Origin: Pseudomonas asplenii
GTDB taxonomy: Bacteria; Pseudomonadota; Gammaproteobacteria; Pseudomonadales; Pseudomonadaceae
Length of the DNA: 64,000 nucleotides
Assembly (NCBI RefSeq): GCF_900105475.1
Contig: NZ_LT629777.1
Span: 248,001-312,000, forward strand
Reading direction: 5' to 3'
Numbering within the stretch: the first letter of the stretch is position 1; each line of letters begins with the position of its first letter. Under the pieces are notes generated by a model. The model searched no databases. It saw only the letters and a list, made by a program, of their open reading frames with translations, and was not told the origin of the DNA. Shown here piece after piece: positions 18,579-26,671 of the stretch. The position numbers and the translations under genes were made by a program.

Positions 18579-18612
18579 TTCGGCAAAGAAACACGGATGT
18601 TTCTCTGTCGAA
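18579..18612 (+). terminator. Stem-loop after plsB
   Basis: The arms TTCGGCAAAGAAAC and GTTTCTCTGTCGAA pair over 14 positions, with one G-U wobble and one A-C mismatch, around the loop ACGGAT. The following bases (TTTCC) are only a poor U tract. It is a candidate plsB terminator or RNA-stability element. Confidence 0.4.
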
Positions 18613-18681
18613 TTTCCTCGGCAAACACTCGTATAGACTGGATATTGCGTCGCCTTTGACGCGTTCGATAAGGACATCGAG

Positions 18682-19302
18682 ATGACTGCGAAAAACGTCG
18701 TGACCGCTATTTTCCACTTCCCCCCGGACTACGCCATTGCCGCCCGGGCAAAAACCCGGATCACCCTGCGCAACCGCGATACCCATGCCGCTCTTGGCAC
18801 CTGGACCAGCACCAACCTGCCGCCCAGGAGCCCCTGGAGCTTCGTCTTCGAACTGCCGCTGGACCTGCGCTACAACAGCAGGATCGAGATCGAGTTCGAC
18901 ATGAGCGTCGATGACGTCTCGCTGCTGGCCGACATCCGCTACAGCTTCAGGTGGCGCAAGGACAAACAGGAAGAAGTCTTTCACCTGAGTCCCCCCGGCT
19001 ACCTGTATCTGAGCGCCGCGCTGGTGCCCATGATCGGCACCGAGGAAAACACCCTGGCCAACCTGAAACTGGTGGCCCTGAACGACTCGGGCCTGCCGCC
19101 CTACATCCTCTGCGAGGAAATCACCCTGCTCAAGGGCGCAATCCCCCGCTACCTGCGCTATGACACCAATCGCGTCAAACCCGGACAGATTTACGAAACC
19201 CAGGGCACCTTCGGCAGCCGACGCAAATTCACCCTCAAACCCATCCCCAGAACCGTCGTGCTGCAGAAAGAGAAACCCCAGAGCCTGACCCTCAGGGCCT
19301 AG
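18682..19302 (+). CDS. Hypothetical protein with two YbaY/YscW-like beta domains
   Basis: The 206-residue protein lacks a signal peptide or membrane segment. Two stretches, about 5-90 and 108-195, have a similar strand pattern ending in a sequence like LRYDTNRVKPGQIYETQGTF. This resembles the YbaY/YscW beta-sandwich family, whose members are usually short lipoproteins in Gram-negative envelopes. The match is from pattern only. An AAGGA lies 7 bases before the ATG. It sits between plsB and a DUF4197 gene in an order I recall from P. aeruginosa, with no known function. Confidence 0.65.
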   Translation: MTAKNVVTAIFHFPPDYAIAARAKTRITLRNRDTHAALGTWTSTNLPPRSPWSFVFELPLDLRYNSRIEIEFDMSVDDVSLLADIRYSFRWRKDKQEEVFHLSPPGYLYLSAALVPMIGTEENTLANLKLVALNDSGLPPYILCEEITLLKGAIPRYLRYDTNRVKPGQIYETQGTFGSRRKFTLKPIPRTVVLQKEKPQSLTLRA

Positions 19303-19471
19303 TGGCGCCCTGAATCTATTCGATCAATGCTCGCTTCGAGCACGCCGGCCAGCTACTGTTATCATCAGCGAAGCGCACGCCACCGATTGGAGCCGCTGGT
19401 TCCACAGCGCTTGCACCGGCGTGCCGGCTTCGCCCGGTCATCTCTTCATTTTTCGAATAAGGAAGCTTTCC

Positions 19472-20161
19472 ATGCTCCGTCCCTCCCTACGCCTGGTCGG
19501 CCTTTGTGCCGGCCTGCTGATCTCCGCCAACGCGCTGGCCCTGTCCCTGGGCAGCCTGTCCCAGGGCGAAGCCTCGGGTGGACTCAAGGACGCCCTGGCC
19601 CAGGGTGCCGTAGCGGCCGTCACCACGCTCGGCAAGCCGGGTGGTTTCAGCAACAACCCAGAGGTGAAGATCGAACTGCCCGGCAAACTGGGCAAGGTCG
19701 CCAGCAAGATGAAGCAGTTCGGCATGGGCGCCCAGGTCGATCAGTTGGAAACGAGTATGAACAAGGCGGCCGAGGCGGCCGTGCCGCAGGCTCAGGCGCT
19801 GCTGGTGGATGCAGTGAAAAAGATGACCGTGAGCGACGCCAAGGGCATTCTCACCGGCGGCAAGGACTCGGCAACCCAGTACCTGGACAAGACCAGCCGC
19901 GAGCAGATCCGCGCCAAGTTCCTGCCGATCGTCAAGCAGGCCACCGATCAGGTGGGCCTGGCCCAGCAGTACAACTCGTTCGCCGGGCAGGCCGCGAGCC
20001 TCGGCGTGCTTGATGCCAAAAGTGCCAACATTGAAAGCTACGTGACCGAAAAGGCCCTGGACGGCCTGTTCAAGATGATCGCCCAGAAGGAGGAAGGCAT
20101 CCGCGCCAATCCGGCGGAAGCGGCCACCAGCCTGGCGAAAAAGGTGTTTGGCGCACTGTAA
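19472..20161 (+). CDS. DUF4197 family exported protein
   Basis: This 229-residue protein has a cleavable signal peptide (about 1-24, ending ANALA-LSLG). The mature part is mostly helical, with SLSQGEASGGLKDAL, GILTGGKDSATQYL and a YNSFAGQAA stretch typical of DUF4197. Members are periplasmic or membrane-associated proteins of unknown role. AAGGAA lies 8 bases before the chosen ATG, and the extra upstream in-frame codons are ignored for this reason. It is convergent with mexK, with a strong hairpin between. Confidence 0.8.
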   Translation: MLRPSLRLVGLCAGLLISANALALSLGSLSQGEASGGLKDALAQGAVAAVTTLGKPGGFSNNPEVKIELPGKLGKVASKMKQFGMGAQVDQLETSMNKAAEAAVPQAQALLVDAVKKMTVSDAKGILTGGKDSATQYLDKTSREQIRAKFLPIVKQATDQVGLAQQYNSFAGQAASLGVLDAKSANIESYVTEKALDGLFKMIAQKEEGIRANPAEAATSLAKKVFGAL

Positions 20162-20168
20162 TGTGCCA

Positions 20169-20194
20169 GGGAGAGCCAGCGAGCTGGCTCTCCC
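20169..20194. terminator. Bidirectional hairpin between DUF4197 gene and mexK
   Basis: A perfect 12-bp inverted repeat, GGGAGAGCCAGC-GA-GCTGGCTCTCCC, fills the gap between two convergent stops. A short U-rich stretch (GGTTTTA) follows only on the plus side after several bases. It probably terminates or insulates both transcripts. Confidence 0.65.
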
Positions 20195-20203
20195 CATCAG
20201 GTT

Positions 20204-23200
20204 TTATCCCTCGACCACGGTTTTCTTCACCCGGAACCAACCGGCATACAGCGCCGGCAGGAACAACAGGGTCAAGGCCGTCGCCACGACCAGACCGCCC
20301 ATGATCGCCACCGCCATCGGTCCGTAGAACACGCTGCGCGACAGTGGGATCATCGCCAACACCGCCGCCAGCGCGGTCAATACGATCGGCCGGAAGCGCC
20401 GCACCGTCGCCTCGATGATAGCCTGCCACTGCGACATGCCAGCGCGGATATCCTGTTCGATCTGGTCCACCAGTATCACCGAGTTGCGCATGATCATCCC
20501 CGACAACGCAATCGTCCCGAGCATCGCCACGAAACCGAACGGCTGACGGAACACCAACAGGAACAGCGTCACACCGATCAACCCCAGCGGTGCAGTGAGG
20601 AACACCATCGCCACCCGCGAGAAACTGCGCAACTGCAACATCAGCAAGGTCAGCACTACCACGATGAACAGCGGCACGCCGGCGTTCACCGAAGCCTGGC
20701 CGCGCTCCGAGTCCTCCACGGTACCGCCCACCTCCAGCAGATAACCGTCCGGCAATTCGGCCCGGATCGAATCCAGGGTCGGCATGATCTGCTTGACCAG
20801 AGTCAACGGCTGCTCCTGCCCGTAGATATCGGCGCGGATGGTCACGTTGGGCAGGCGATTGCGGTGCCAGATAACGCCCTCCTCGAAACCGTATTCCAGC
20901 GTGGCGATTTGCGACAGCGCCACGCTGGTGCCGTTGTCGGTGGGCACTGCCAGGCTCGACAGCGCCGACAACTCGGTGCGCTCCTGCACGGTGCCACGCA
21001 GCAGAATCTCGATCAGCTCATTGTCTTCGCGGTACTGGCTGACGGTCGAACCGGTCAGCGAACTCTGCAGGAAGCGCGACAAGTTGGCCGTGCTCACCCC
21101 CAGCGCCCGGGCGCGATCCTGATCGACATTCAGGTAGACCACCTTGCTCGGCTCTTCCCAGTCCAGATGCACGTTGGCCACATGGGGGTTCTCGCGCACC
21201 TTGGCCGCCACCTTGCGGGCCAGGGCCCGGACCACCTCGATATGCTCACCGGTGACACGGAACTGTACCGGATAGCCCACGGGCGGGCCGTTCTCCAGAC
21301 GCGTGACCCGCGCCCGCAGTTCCGGGAACTGCTCATTGAGGGTGTCGATCAACCAGGTCCGCAATTTTTCGCGGTCCTCGATGGATTTGGCCAGCACCAC
21401 AAACTGGGCAAAACTGGTCGCTGGCAACTGCTGGTCCAACGGCAGGTAGAAACGCGGTGAACCGGTACCGACATAGGCCACATAGTTGTCGATGCCATCA
21501 TGGCCCTTGAGCAGCGCTTCCAGGCGCTTGACCTGTTCGGTGGTGTTATTCAGCGATGCGCCTTCGGCCAGCTTGAGGTCGACCATCAATTCCAGCCGTC
21601 CAGAGGCTGGGAAAAACTGCTGGGGCACGAAGCGGAACAGCGCCACCGACCCTACGAACAACAGGACGGTCAACACGATCACCGTCTTGCGCCGCCGCAC
21701 GCACCACTCCACAGCTCGCCGCACCCGCTGATAGAACGGGGTGGCATACGGATCCGGCTGATCGGCACCATGCTTGGCGGCGTGAAGCTTCGCCAGGTCG
21801 GGAAGCAGCTTCTCCCCCAGATACGGCACGAACATCACGGCGGCGATCCACGATGCCAACAGGGCGATGGTCACCACCTGGAAAATCGAACGGGTGTACT
21901 CGCCGGTCGCCGATTGAGCGGTGGCGATCGGCAAGAAGCCAGCGGCGGTGATCAGCGTGCCGGTCAGCATCGGAAACGCCGTGCTGGTCCAGGCATAACT
22001 CGCCGCCTTGAATCGGTCGAAGCCCTGCTCCATCTTGATCGCCATCATTTCCACGGCAATGATCGCGTCGTCCACCAGCAGTCCCAGCGCCAACACCAGG
22101 GCGCCAAGGGAAATCTTGTGCAGGCCGATACCCAGGTAATACATGGTGGCGAAGGTCATCGCCAGTACCAGCGGGATCGCCAGCGCCACCACCATGCCGG
22201 TGCGCACACCGAGGGAGAAGAAACTCACCAGCAGCACGATCGCCAGCGCCTCCACCAGGACCTGGACAAACTCGCCGACACCAGTCTTGACCGCCGCCGG
22301 CTGGTCGGACACCTTGCTCAGGCGCATGCCCGCCGGCAGGCTTTTCTGGATTCGGGCGAACTCGGTTTCCAGCGCCTTGCCCAGCACCAGGATGTCGCCA
22401 CCGTCATTCATCGCCACGGCCAGGCCGATGGCGTCTTCGCCCATGAAACGCATGCGCGGCGCCGGTGGATCGTTGAAACCACGACGGACCTCGGCGATAT
22501 CACCGATGCGCAAGGTCCGGTCGCCCACCCGGATCGGGAAATTGCGAATCTCGTCGACGCTCTTGAAGTTGCCGCTGACGCGCAGTTGCACACGCTCCGT
22601 CGGGGTTTCGAAGAAACCCGAGGTCGAAACCGCGTTCTGCTCCTGCAACGCCTGCTGCACGGCCGCCATCGGTACACCGAGCGTGGCCAGCTTGACGTTC
22701 GACAACTCGATCCAGACCTTTTCGTCCTGGAGCCCCAACAGATCGACCTTGCCGACATCCTTGACCCGTTGCAGTTGGATCTGGATGCGGTCGGCGTAGT
22801 CCTTGAGTACCGCGTAGTCGAAACCGTCGCCGGTCAGCGCATAGATATTGCCAAAGGTGGTACCGAACTCGTCATTGAAGAACGGTCCCTGAATATCCGG
22901 CGGCAGAGTCTGGCGGATGTCGCTGAGCTTCTTGCGCACCTGATACCAGAGTTCGGGGATCTGCGCCGAATGCAACGAGTCGCGGGCCATGAAGATCACC
23001 TGAGACTCGCCTGGCCGCGAGAACGAGGTGATCCGCTCGTACTCGCCGGTTTCCATCAGTTTCTTTTCAATACGTTCGGTGACCTGCCGCGACACTTCCT
23101 GGGCCGTCGCCCCGGGCCAGTTGGTCTGGATCACCATGGCCTTGAAGGTGAACGGCGGGTCTTCGCTCTGCCCCAGCTTGGTGTAGGACATAGCCCCAAC

Positions 23201-23275
23201 CATCGCCAGCAAAAGCATCAGAAACAGTACGATCTGGCGATTACGCAATGCCCATTCGGAAAGGTTGAAACCCAT
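20204..23275 (-). CDS. mexK: RND multidrug efflux transporter, MexK
   Basis: The 1023-residue resistance-nodulation-division pump has the usual twelve TM segments (first at about 13-31) and two large periplasmic loops. The proton-relay pair Asp402-Asp403 is in GLLVDDAIIAVEM of TM4. It follows mexJ within 6 bases and lies divergent to a TetR repressor, the same arrangement and near-identical lengths as P. aeruginosa mexJK-mexL (from memory 1025, 367 and 212 residues). MexJK exports triclosan and, with a suitable outer-membrane channel, macrolides. No outer-membrane gene is in this operon, so it must borrow one, such as OprM or OpmH. AAGGAG precedes the ATG. Confidence 0.87.
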   Translation of the reverse strand: MGFNLSEWALRNRQIVLFLMLLLAMVGAMSYTKLGQSEDPPFTFKAMVIQTNWPGATAQEVSRQVTERIEKKLMETGEYERITSFSRPGESQVIFMARDSLHSAQIPELWYQVRKKLSDIRQTLPPDIQGPFFNDEFGTTFGNIYALTGDGFDYAVLKDYADRIQIQLQRVKDVGKVDLLGLQDEKVWIELSNVKLATLGVPMAAVQQALQEQNAVSTSGFFETPTERVQLRVSGNFKSVDEIRNFPIRVGDRTLRIGDIAEVRRGFNDPPAPRMRFMGEDAIGLAVAMNDGGDILVLGKALETEFARIQKSLPAGMRLSKVSDQPAAVKTGVGEFVQVLVEALAIVLLVSFFSLGVRTGMVVALAIPLVLAMTFATMYYLGIGLHKISLGALVLALGLLVDDAIIAVEMMAIKMEQGFDRFKAASYAWTSTAFPMLTGTLITAAGFLPIATAQSATGEYTRSIFQVVTIALLASWIAAVMFVPYLGEKLLPDLAKLHAAKHGADQPDPYATPFYQRVRRAVEWCVRRRKTVIVLTVLLFVGSVALFRFVPQQFFPASGRLELMVDLKLAEGASLNNTTEQVKRLEALLKGHDGIDNYVAYVGTGSPRFYLPLDQQLPATSFAQFVVLAKSIEDREKLRTWLIDTLNEQFPELRARVTRLENGPPVGYPVQFRVTGEHIEVVRALARKVAAKVRENPHVANVHLDWEEPSKVVYLNVDQDRARALGVSTANLSRFLQSSLTGSTVSQYREDNELIEILLRGTVQERTELSALSSLAVPTDNGTSVALSQIATLEYGFEEGVIWHRNRLPNVTIRADIYGQEQPLTLVKQIMPTLDSIRAELPDGYLLEVGGTVEDSERGQASVNAGVPLFIVVVLTLLMLQLRSFSRVAMVFLTAPLGLIGVTLFLLVFRQPFGFVAMLGTIALSGMIMRNSVILVDQIEQDIRAGMSQWQAIIEATVRRFRPIVLTALAAVLAMIPLSRSVFYGPMAVAIMGGLVVATALTLLFLPALYAGWFRVKKTVVEG

Positions 23276-23281
23276 CGGGGA

Positions 23282-24382
23282 CTACTCCTTGGCCGCCAGG
23301 TTGACGACACGGTTGGAGCGGTCCACCGGACGCACCTGTTCCCCCTCATGAAGCACATGCACACCGGCCGCCACCACCCAATCGCTGGCGTTGAGCCCTT
23401 CGAGCACCGGCACACTTTTCTCGCCGAAGGCACCGACCCGCACCGGGGTGCGCTTGAGCGTATTGTCCGCCTGGACTTTCCAGACATAGGCGGCACCATT
23501 TTCGGCGGTCAGCGCCGATAACGGCACCGACAACGGTACGTCTCCAGCAGCCTGGACGAAGACCCTGGCGCTCTGCCCCAGTTCGGCAGGCACCTTCCCG
23601 GCGCTGAACGCGATGCGAGCGGCAAAGGTCCGGGATTTCGGATCGGCTGCCGGCGACAACTCGCGGATATGCCCGTTGAAGCGCTGGCCCGGCTGCGACC
23701 AGAGTTCGACCGCGACATCCTGGCCAACCTTGAAGCGCCCGAACGCCTGTTCCGGGAAACTGATCAGCACTTCACGCTCACCATCGGCCGCCAGCGTGAA
23801 TACCGTCTGGCCGGCAGCCACCACCTGGCCGACCTCGATCTGACGCTTGGCGATCACGCCGTCCTGCGGCGCACGCAACACCGCGTAGCCCGCCTGGTTG
23901 CTGGAGACATCGAATTCAGCCTTGATCTGCTTCAGCCTGGCCTCACCGGCGCGGTAGGCATTTTCCGCGTTGTCGTACTGTGAGCGGCTGACCATCTGCC
24001 GATCCAGCAAGGTCTTGTAACGGTCGCGCTCGGAACGCACCAGACTCAGGTTCGCTTCCGCAGCCGCTACCTGGGCCCGGGTGGCCTCCAGTTGAAGACG
24101 CACGTCCTGCGGGTCGAGCTCCGCCAGTGGCTGGTTGGCCTTGACCCGCTGGCCCTCCTCGACCAGGCGTCGAGCGACCTTGCCAGCAATGCGAAACGCC
24201 AGTTCAGGCTCGAAACGGGCACGCACCTCACCGGGATAACTGTCCATGCCCTGGGCCGCCAACTGGGGCTGCACCACCATGGCCGGACGTACAGTGACCT
24301 GGGCGGACTCTTCGTGACCACAGCCCACGAGGAAAAAGGCTAGACTGGCGGGCAACGCCAGAGGCAGGACATAGCGGAACAT
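23282..24382 (-). CDS. mexJ: RND efflux periplasmic adaptor, MexJ
   Basis: The 366-residue membrane-fusion protein is a lipoprotein: the lipobox FFLVGC puts the lipidated Cys at residue 21. It has a split lipoyl/barrel-sandwich domain (RVKANQPLAELDP and RAPQDGVIAKRQIEVGQVV), a central alpha-hairpin and a C-terminal beta-barrel. It bridges MexK to an outer-membrane channel. The ATG was chosen for its AAGGG site and for giving a proper signal peptide; the open frame continues upstream across the operator and is not coding there. mexK follows within 6 bases. Confidence 0.87.
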   Translation of the reverse strand: MFRYVLPLALPASLAFFLVGCGHEESAQVTVRPAMVVQPQLAAQGMDSYPGEVRARFEPELAFRIAGKVARRLVEEGQRVKANQPLAELDPQDVRLQLEATRAQVAAAEANLSLVRSERDRYKTLLDRQMVSRSQYDNAENAYRAGEARLKQIKAEFDVSSNQAGYAVLRAPQDGVIAKRQIEVGQVVAAGQTVFTLAADGEREVLISFPEQAFGRFKVGQDVAVELWSQPGQRFNGHIRELSPAADPKSRTFAARIAFSAGKVPAELGQSARVFVQAAGDVPLSVPLSALTAENGAAYVWKVQADNTLKRTPVRVGAFGEKSVPVLEGLNASDWVVAAGVHVLHEGEQVRPVDRSNRVVNLAAKE

Positions 24383-24418
24383 GGTGTGTACCCTTCGCCA
24401 AGAGTGCTTGAAATAATT

Positions 24419-24456
24419 ATACTGATCAGTATGGTATTTATACCAAACTGACCAGT
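24419..24456. promoter_or_regulatory. Palindromic operator cluster in the mexJ-mexL divergent promoter
   Basis: Three inverted repeats sit side by side: ATACTGATCAGTAT (14-bp perfect palindrome, 24419-24432), GGTAT-TT-ATACC (24433-24444) and ACTGACCAGT (24447-24456, one central mismatch). The first and third share the core ACTGAYCAGT. The 92-base gap also carries both promoters. MexL-type repressors are known to bind this intergenic region in P. aeruginosa, so I infer these are the MexL sites. Confidence 0.7.
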
Positions 24457-24474
24457 CCAGTATTAAAGTGAAAA

Positions 24475-25110
24475 ATGTCCGACAATCTTTCTGTGCCCAG
24501 CGGCCCCGGCCGCCCCAAGGACCCGGCAAAACGCCAGGCCATTCTTGAAGCAGCGGAAGATCTGTTCCTGAGTAATGGATACGCCAGCACCAGCATGGAC
24601 GCGGTAGCAGCAGCGGCAGGTGTTTCGAAGCTGACGGTCTACAGCCATTTCAACGACAAGGAGACGCTGTTCTCCGCTGCGGTGGTGTCCAAGTGCGAGG
24701 CGCAGCTACCCGACCTGCTATTCGCCTTGCCCGAAGGTGTGCCGGTCGAAACGGTGCTGCTCAACATCGCTCGGGGCTTTCACGTGCTGATCAACAGTGA
24801 CGAGTCGGTGAACCTGCATCGCCTGATTGTGGCGCTGGGGAGCCAGGACCCCAGGCTGTCGCAGATTTTCTTCGAGGCTGGCCCGCAACGGATGCTGACC
24901 GAGATGGAACGGCTGCTGAGCCGGATTCATCAGAGCGGTGCGCTGAATATCGACAAGCCGCACAACGCTGCCGAACACTTCTTCTGCCTGCTCAAGGGCG
25001 CGGCGAACTTCCGCCTGCTGTATGGCTGCGGCCAGCGCTTGAATGCCGAGGACAGTGAAGCCCATGTGCGCGAGGTGGTGGGCCTGTTCATGCGGGCCTA
25101 TCGGCCCTGA
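24475..25110 (+). CDS. mexL: TetR family repressor of mexJK, MexL
   Basis: This 211-residue regulator has a TetR helix-turn-helix at about 38-58 (TSMDAVAAAAGVSKLTVYSHF) after a GRPK arm. It has a helical ligand domain ending with the family-typical C-terminal segment. It is divergent from mexJ, and the 92-base gap contains a dense palindrome cluster. In P. aeruginosa MexL represses mexJK and itself, and mutations in mexL cause triclosan resistance. A hairpin with a T run that overlaps the end of the convergent rsmJ gene ends this transcript. Confidence 0.87.
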   Translation: MSDNLSVPSGPGRPKDPAKRQAILEAAEDLFLSNGYASTSMDAVAAAAGVSKLTVYSHFNDKETLFSAAVVSKCEAQLPDLLFALPEGVPVETVLLNIARGFHVLINSDESVNLHRLIVALGSQDPRLSQIFFEAGPQRMLTEMERLLSRIHQSGALNIDKPHNAAEHFFCLLKGAANFRLLYGCGQRLNAEDSEAHVREVVGLFMRAYRP

Positions 25111-25158
25111 GCCAAGCCCGCGCAGTGCACATAGTCTGGCGAGCGGGCTCGTCACAGG

Positions 25159-25185
25159 AAGCGCTCAGGGCTTGAGCGCTTTTTT
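25159..25185 (+). terminator. Intrinsic terminator of mexL overlapping the 3' end of rsmJ
   Basis: The arms AAGCGCTCA and TGAGCGCTT form a 9-bp stem with loop GGGCT, followed by a T run, in plus-strand sense. The stem lies across the last codons and stop of the convergent rsmJ gene, so rsmJ coding sequence doubles as the terminator for mexL. Confidence 0.8.
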
Positions 25186-25947
25186 CGGATAGATATCGTA
25201 GCGGCTCGACTTGCCCTCCAGCCCATGACTGGGCTTGGGGCCGTCGATGCAGGGTGCCTTGCGCGGGCGCTTGACCACCACCCGGTGGGTCGCCAGGGCC
25301 AGGGCGGCCTCAAGCAGCGCCGGCGCATCCGGATCATCCCCCACCAGCGGCCGGAACAGGCGCATTTCCTTCTTCACCAGCGCAGTTTTCTCCCGATGGG
25401 GAAACATCGGGTCCAGGTAGATGACCTGCGGCGGTTCACCCTCCCAGTTGCGCATTACTTCGATGGAGTTGCCCTTGAGCAGGCGCATGCGGGAAATGAT
25501 CGGCGCCACCTCCAGATCCTCCAGGCCCCGGGCCAGGCCATCCTCCAGCAACGCACCGATCAGTGGCTGGCGCTCGATCAGGCTCATCTCACAGCCCAGG
25601 CTCGCCAGCACGAAGGCATCCTTGCCCAGCCCTGCGGTGGCATCCAGTACCCGAGGACGCACGCCCTGCTGGATGCCGACCGCCTTGGCGATCATCTGGC
25701 CGCTGCCGCCACCGAACAGGCGCCGATGCGCCGCACCACCCTCGACGAAATCGACCCGTACCGGCCCCGGTGCATCCGGCCCCAGTTGCTGCAACTGCAA
25801 TCCGTGTTCGGACACCTGCAGGGCAAACTCGGCCTCGGGCTCCTGCAAGGGTAGCGCCAGCCGTCGGGCCCACTCCTGCGCCTGGGATTGAAACCCTTCG
25901 GCCAGCGCCTCGACCCTGATGCGTACGGCTGCTTGCTGCTCACTCAT
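25165..25947 (-). CDS. rsmJ: 16S rRNA (guanine1516-N2)-methyltransferase
   Basis: The 260-residue Rossmann-fold methyltransferase of the YhiQ/RsmJ family methylates N2 of G1516 in 16S rRNA. The SAM site [18 protein letters not shown] and the catalytic DPMFPHREK are clear, along with the family-typical [11 protein letters not shown] near the end. The ATG at MSEQQ gives the usual length; an upstream in-frame start lacks support. It lies head-to-tail against mexL, as in P. aeruginosa, and divergent from the duplicated-motif gene. Confidence 0.93.
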   Translation of the reverse strand: MSEQQAAVRIRVEALAEGFQSQAQEWARRLALPLQEPEAEFALQVSEHGLQLQQLGPDAPGPVRVDFVEGGAAHRRLFGGGSGQMIAKAVGIQQGVRPRVLDATAGLGKDAFVLASLGCEMSLIERQPLIGALLEDGLARGLEDLEVAPIISRMRLLKGNSIEVMRNWEGEPPQVIYLDPMFPHREKTALVKKEMRLFRPLVGDDPDAPALLEAALALATHRVVVKRPRKAPCIDGPKPSHGLEGKSSRYDIYPKKALKP

Positions 25948-26040
25948 GAAAAAAACGCTCAAAAATTTAATGATCGGCAAAAACGGCCGATAAAAGAATT
26001 ATCCGTCATTTTGCCAGAGCTTGGGTCACCGCCAAGAGCC

Positions 26041-26655
26041 ATGTCAGACATTCAGCGCACATCCATAGGTTATCTATCGCCCGTCGGCGATTACGGCCTG
26101 CGAAACTCCCAGGCACTGAGTGGCGTCAGCCACCTGTGGCAGGATTTCTTCGCACGGGCGATGGCCGAGCAGGTGGGTGATGCACCGAAGCAGGCAGTGG
26201 CCGAACTGCCGATTGATGGCCCGGTCGAACCGACCGCCGGTGCCGAGACCCTGGCCCAGATCGTCGACCAGTTGCACTGCGAAGTCACCGACAATCCGGT
26301 CCGCCCGCCAGAACCGCTGTTCCTGCCGATCGCCGAGTTCGAACTCGACCTGCTGAAAAAACCGGCACCGCCTTACCCGGAAGACGAGATCATCGCCCAG
26401 CAGCGCCAACAGGATTTCGAAAGTGAATGGGTTCGTCCCATCGTACTGACGGCCGGCCAAGCACAAGCGCAGCCCGGCCCTGCACCGCAACCACGTCCAT
26501 TGCACCTGCCGATTGCCGAGTTCGAACTCGACCTGCTACCGAAACCGGCCATTCCGTACGACGAACCGACCCTGGTCAAGCAACAGCAGGCCCTGGACTA
26601 CGACCAGAATTGGGCACGCCCGCTGGTGGCGCACAACCTGCGTCTGGCGGCCTGA
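26041..26655 (+). CDS. Hypothetical protein with an internal 45-residue duplication
   Basis: The 204-residue acidic, soluble protein has no signal peptide. Residues 91-135 and 152-196 are two copies of one unit without gaps, with 26 of 45 positions identical by my count. The shared core is LPIAEFELDLL-x-KPA followed by PY, QQ and W-x-RP. The repeat is also evident in the DNA. Residues 1-50 look like a separate segment. The ribosome site is weak (AAGAG very near the ATG). It is conserved next to rsmJ in pseudomonads to my memory; no function is known. Confidence 0.75.
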   Translation: MSDIQRTSIGYLSPVGDYGLRNSQALSGVSHLWQDFFARAMAEQVGDAPKQAVAELPIDGPVEPTAGAETLAQIVDQLHCEVTDNPVRPPEPLFLPIAEFELDLLKKPAPPYPEDEIIAQQRQQDFESEWVRPIVLTAGQAQAQPGPAPQPRPLHLPIAEFELDLLPKPAIPYDEPTLVKQQQALDYDQNWARPLVAHNLRLAA

Positions 26656-26671
26656 GCCGCCAGCATCCGCT

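Noticed and set aside
21500..23521. 673-codon open frame antisense to mexK
   Set aside because: Shadow of the RND pump gene; its composition is unlike a folded protein.
24383..24529. Upstream extension of the mexJ frame across the operator
   Set aside because: The extra 49 residues have no signal peptide and lie over the mexL promoter and start; the ATG at 24382 has a ribosome site and gives a proper lipoprotein signal.
20204..25110. Naming the RND pump TriABC-like
   Set aside because: The arrangement has one adaptor, a lone permease and a divergent TetR with lengths like MexJ, MexK and MexL; TriABC has two adaptors.
25888..26040. N-terminal extension of the duplicated-motif protein over the rsmJ start
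   Set aside because: It would run through the divergent rsmJ 5' end and has no ribosome site; MSDIQRTS is the sensible start.
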